Shown piece by piece: positions 60,123-64,000 of a DNA stretch of 64,000 bases. The position numbers and the translations under genes are program-made. The notes beneath the pieces are model-generated. The model saw nothing but the letters and a program-made list of their open reading frames with translations. It was not told the DNA's origin and did not search any database. Origin of the DNA: Cyrtodaria siliqua (taxonomy: Eukaryota; Mollusca; Bivalvia; Adapedonta; Hiatellidae); contig JAWPHD010003254.1 of NCBI GenBank assembly GCA_037043455.1, forward strand, positions 62,001 to 126,000. Reading direction: 5' to 3'. How positions within the stretch are numbered: the stretch's first letter is position 1; each line of letters opens with the position of its first letter.

Positions 60123-62300
60123 AATGGTCCAATATTTAGTTCAACAGATGTTTATTAAAAAAAAACTACCTCAGAGGGTAATCAGTGTCTGCCGTAGGAA
60201 CGTCAGCCCTTTGATTTTATTTTGCGACGGTATACCAGATGTTTAATTATGCGTAGCCTTTAAGCACAATTTGCGACCGTTAAACGACTAATACACTGCT
60301 GCAGAAGTCAAATACGTTTCTAACGCATTTCATAGACTCTTTTACTAGCAAAGCATTGCAACAAAACTAAATGACTAATAAACTAATCGACGGGTTATGC
60401 ACTATTTTATATGCGCCCGAGGTAGTGGTTTCTATAGATATATTTTTCTCCTTTAACATCATCCAATCGGATATCGGTATTATTACCAAGTATACTGATA
60501 TCAAGCTAAATGTACGTAATGACACTATAACAAACTCTTGATATTACAATAATTTAATTAATTATGCAATAAAACAACAACAAATAGTGCACGTACTTTA
60601 CAGACTATTCTGTTACTATGCCATTTCTAAATGCAAATCTGCAGACACTTTTTGAAGCTATGCCAATGTTATACATACATCAGTTAGTTCAGCTATGTTA
60701 CTGGCATAGTTTTATTCTTAATATAAATTATCTAAAGTCAGTAGTTTGTTACAAATGTTTTCATAATAGAATAATTGGACTTATATCACAATATGTCTCG
60801 GTTAAGCATTGTATTAAGAACGAATGCATCATTTACATCAAGTTCAATTTACTTTGAGGCAAATAAGATATGAAAAGGTATTTCCAACAGATTCGTTAAT
60901 AAGCAAAGCATGCAGTAACGCAAAAAATAGCAGACTGAGACATGGTTTATTTATTCATATTATTTTCTCTACTGCAGAGATAACGTACAATAATATTATG
61001 ACAACATATTGTAAACAATGCATCAGCAGGTTGAAGGCCATATGAAATACACAGGAGAATGCGGTGTCTTACGTAAACATATTTACAAAAGATACTTACA
61101 ACATGCCTAACATTCATTCCTCATTTATTGTTTTAAAAAGCTGCTTTCCTCGAAACGAACTAAGAACGCAACGAGAGTGCATAAAGGTGCCACAGAAGAA
61201 TGTACGATATATTTGCATTTTCAGTAACGAAATTTTGAATTTTACGGCAGTATTTCACTCGTTTAACGCGTCGCCATTAAACATTGCCACCATTAAACGA
61301 CGATAAACCGTCGATAAATTCAAAAACACAATTAACCCAAAATCACAATTAACCCTATATTTAGCTCTAGTACCCGATCCATAAGTATCACCATGTAAAG
61401 GACACCTATCAACTTATACAAAGCAATAATAGAAAAGTCCCTAACTTTATCCATAGATTTATACACAATGCAATTATATTTTATTTAATCTTATATGCCA
61501 ATACCGTTGTTAAAGGCCAGCACTGTCATGAAAACAATTTTCTTTGAATCAAACTTGTGGGCAAACTTATTCCCCTTGATTTGGTTTAAACAGCATTTCA
61601 GGGTCTTGCGGTTAAAACTTTGAGTTAACACAGTTTTGTTATATTGAAATAAACAGAGAATGACCTCATCACCACAAAAACAGAGAAAAGACGCTGATAT
61701 TTTCTCTCATTTTTGCGCCATACAGCTTTCAAGAACGAATATTTTCAGATTACCTCCCTTTATAATAAAAATATAGTGATTTCGCAATTTGAATAAAACA
61801 TGATTTAGCAGCAACAGGCAAACTTTGGTTTTTGATGATTATTAATATTGATCACAATGACTGATTGAGTGATAAGTATAAAATGATGAAATTGTATCTA
61901 GATTGGTGTACAAAGTGTAACAAAGTCAACCCTATGCAAATCACAGCTTAAAAGAGAGACTTTTCTATTTTTGCTGAGTATATAAGAAAGGCCACAGTTG
62001 CAGGTTTGCGTAATAGGCTTTTATTTCTTTCATATTTTATGCAAACAAATATTGAGTTACATTTCTTATGAAGTTAAGACTAAATATATCTCGAGAGAAT
62101 AATTATGGTTATATGTATTCATTAATAATGCCGATATTGATCAGAAACACACATATTCTGGTACTTGTAGGTAAAAATGGAAATTGGACCCTTGAAAGCA
62201 ACGAGCACAAACAACAGGGCGGGCTGAAGTTACCATGATGTTCGATATCCGTTATTCGATATTCAAACTGAATATTGAAAAGCGAAAAACTCGAGCTTCG
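60123..62300. other. No recognised feature
   Basis: AT-rich. The plus-strand frames at 60.6-61.3 kb have no motif, splice context or repeat support. Confidence 0.4.
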
Positions 62301-62317
62301 TTATTCAACAGAAGGAA

Positions 62318-62405
62318 GTATGAGAATGGCGTTTTATTCGAGTCTGTTCATACGATGCAACACCAGCATCGGCGTAAGCGATGTTCTGCCTTAAAACCAC
62401 ACTGC
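62318..62405 (+). repeat. Hairpin-bearing dispersed repeat, degraded copy g
   Basis: GGCGTTTTATTCGAGTCTGT, ATGCAACACC and GGCGTAAGCGATGTTCTGCC match copies a and h, but the stem is largely lost. Confidence 0.55.
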
Positions 62406-62654
62406 TTGATCTCGAGGATACATACTGGCCAGTATAGATTCGTAGCGCGGGGAGACCTTTTACGGTCGCCACACGGCACTAAACAAACGGAGCACAGTAC
62501 AAACATGAGAAGAAAGTAGCCGACTCGATAATCAAGATGACGGTTTCATAGTCAAGATTCTGACTAATAACTGACAAAAGATTAATAGATGAATCAAAAT
62601 TCACATTTTGTTTAGATACGAAAGACATTTTAGATATTTTTGTTCTAGAAAGTA

Positions 62655-62872
62655 TAGAAAATAAATACATAACATAATTATTTTGATATATTTGTATAGA
62701 GTAATGTTTTGTGTATTTACATGCCAAATGTTATGGTTTAAAGATGTTTTATTATTTAAAAAAAAAAGGTGTGATTAAACTTCTCAGAATAGCATAAGGT
62801 ACACAATGACCAGAAAAGTTCTCTGGTGCCATTTTGTAGTTTTTCTACTCGACCCTGTCCTTAACACCGGAC
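62655..62872. repeat. Dispersed repeat, copy 2 (inverted)
   Basis: Complement of the repeat at 29380-29600, with AAGTATAGAAAATAAATACA and TTCTCTGGTGCCATTTTG. Confidence 0.7.
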
Positions 62873-62879
62873 TATTGTA

Positions 62880-63415
62880 CAAGTCGCCAGGATGAACACA
62901 ATAAATAAACGTTTTGACCCGATCAGAACATTGTGACAACTGGCATTTAACCTATGACTTACTGAAACATTCTGTCTGAATATCTCATGTTTTTAGCTTT
63001 TTTACACACATTTATTTGAGCTTTACACGTAATAAGGGCATTATAATCGACCTTATTTGACTTCTTTATAGGTCAAATGACTTATATCACATTTCGTGCG
63101 GTGACTGCTCGTATGTCGACACGAAATAAATTGCTAACTGATGTAAAAAAAATCGTATAGTGTTAAAATGAACCCAGTCTGACAATGTAATGAATCGCTT
63201 GATGGTGTAGTAATACTCCTGCAACTGGTTTAAAACAGTTTAACAATATCACAATGAAGTATATACTTATTTAAGCAGTTGTATATATAGAACTCATGTC
63301 TTCTTAATTTCTAAAGTAAAGACTTTCATTGAACAAAAACAAAACGTCTAACACAGTGATAAAAGTTACAATAGATGTGTAGAGTTAATTGAAAATTATG
63401 TATCTAAATTCTGAA
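62880..63415. other. No recognised feature
   Basis: AT-rich flank, no supported feature. Confidence 0.4.
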
Positions 63416-63419
63416 AAGA

Positions 63420-63580
63420 GGATCCGATCCCTTGGAAGCAACAAACACAAACTAGAGAGAAAAGTAGCAGACTCAGTTTTATTGAGTCTGTTCATGAGAG
63501 GTAACACAATGTGCAACACCCTTAGCGCCTCCTAGCATCGCCTTAAGCGGTATTCTACTTTAAAGCCACAAAGATTGGGC
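63420..63580 (+). repeat. Hairpin-bearing dispersed repeat, copy h
   Basis: Close to copy a over about 160 bp, from GATCCCTTGGAAGCAACAAA to ATTGGGCTTT. The right stem arm is damaged (ACCCTTAG). Confidence 0.7.
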
Positions 63581-64000
63581 TTTAAGTCTAATATTTAACG
63601 TCACGCCATTGCAGTTGTTATTATTTGTCCAAGAAATCAATGGACGTGAAACTGCGCTGACGAACACAAACAAATGTTATTTTGAGTTGTTAGTAGAGCA
63701 GATTACCATGTAAATGTAGAAACTTAGTAGAAATTAATAAAAAAAGATAACACTTTGGCCAAGGCGAAAAAGTTTTATTGTCGGATAACTGTTAACAATT
63801 AAATTGCTATAGATAATGTCACAAACCGCGTACTGGGACTAGCTTAGTTGTTCTAATAAAATCTGGTGACTGTTGTTACAACAAGCAACCCAGACACGTC
63901 CTAAATGCTACAGTAACTCTTCTTATTTACAAAGGTACTTGTTGAAATAAAGCAATGACATAGCTCCTCTCAACGAATGATTTAACGAGGTCACCACTGA

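Noticed and set aside
60618..61306. Three plus-strand frames of 73-80 codons as a small gene
   Set aside because: No motif, splice sites or codon signal; expected length by chance in such a long AT-rich stretch.

Overview
The window looks like nuclear DNA of an invertebrate animal, most likely a mollusc and perhaps a bivalve. It is AT-rich, intron-rich and crowded with minisatellites, MITE-like elements and decayed retroelements. The species call is inference: it rests on collagen exons with GT/AG borders and long introns, the repeat load, and the types of LINE, mariner and other reverse-transcriptase remains. There is no bacterial-style gene arrangement, no rRNA, no CRISPR and no intact tRNA gene.

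The one substantial host gene is a collagen on the minus strand, read from about 58.1 kb down to 14.25 kb. I could place 24 short exons that join in frame, mostly 54 or 45 bp, plus one alternative first exon. The C-terminal part (exons at 18.98, 15.27 and 14.46 kb) has a Cys-containing non-collagenous linker, a roughly 118-residue Gly-X-Y domain with three short imperfections, and a short Cys-bearing tail ending at a TAG. This resembles the NC2-COL1-NC1 end of type IX (FACIT) collagen chains. Further Gly-X-Y exons run up to 58.1 kb and the 5' end of the long form lies outside the window or was not recognised. Inside the gene, at 31.37-31.53 kb, is a separate first exon with its own TATA-like box, start codon, signal peptide and very basic segment. 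It splices in frame onto the downstream exons and predicts a short secreted collagen of 369 residues, or 382 with an alternative donor.

Layout. 1-14 kb: repeats only, including two plus-strand and one minus-strand fragments of one reverse-transcriptase family with a conserved 3' tail, a LINE remnant with endonuclease, RT and zf-RVT pieces, and a 60-bp satellite. 14-31.5 kb: the exons shared by both collagen forms, with introns holding a mariner relic, a LINE fragment between inverted hairpin repeats, several minisatellites and a foldback element. 31.5-58.1 kb: exons of the long form only. One large intron (36.4-40.7 kb) contains a THAP-domain exon on the opposite strand and a short acidic exon on the collagen strand behind a CRE/ETS-type promoter. 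58.1-64 kb: no recognised gene, an inverted 15-bp repeat array, a microsatellite and dispersed repeats.

The most notable points are the internal promoter and signal-peptide exon; the in-frame alternative donor that adds a cysteine; an intronic minisatellite that copies the 3' splice site of the neighbouring collagen exon; a collagen-like 27-bp minisatellite in another intron; and a dispersed hairpin repeat whose stem shows compensatory base changes.
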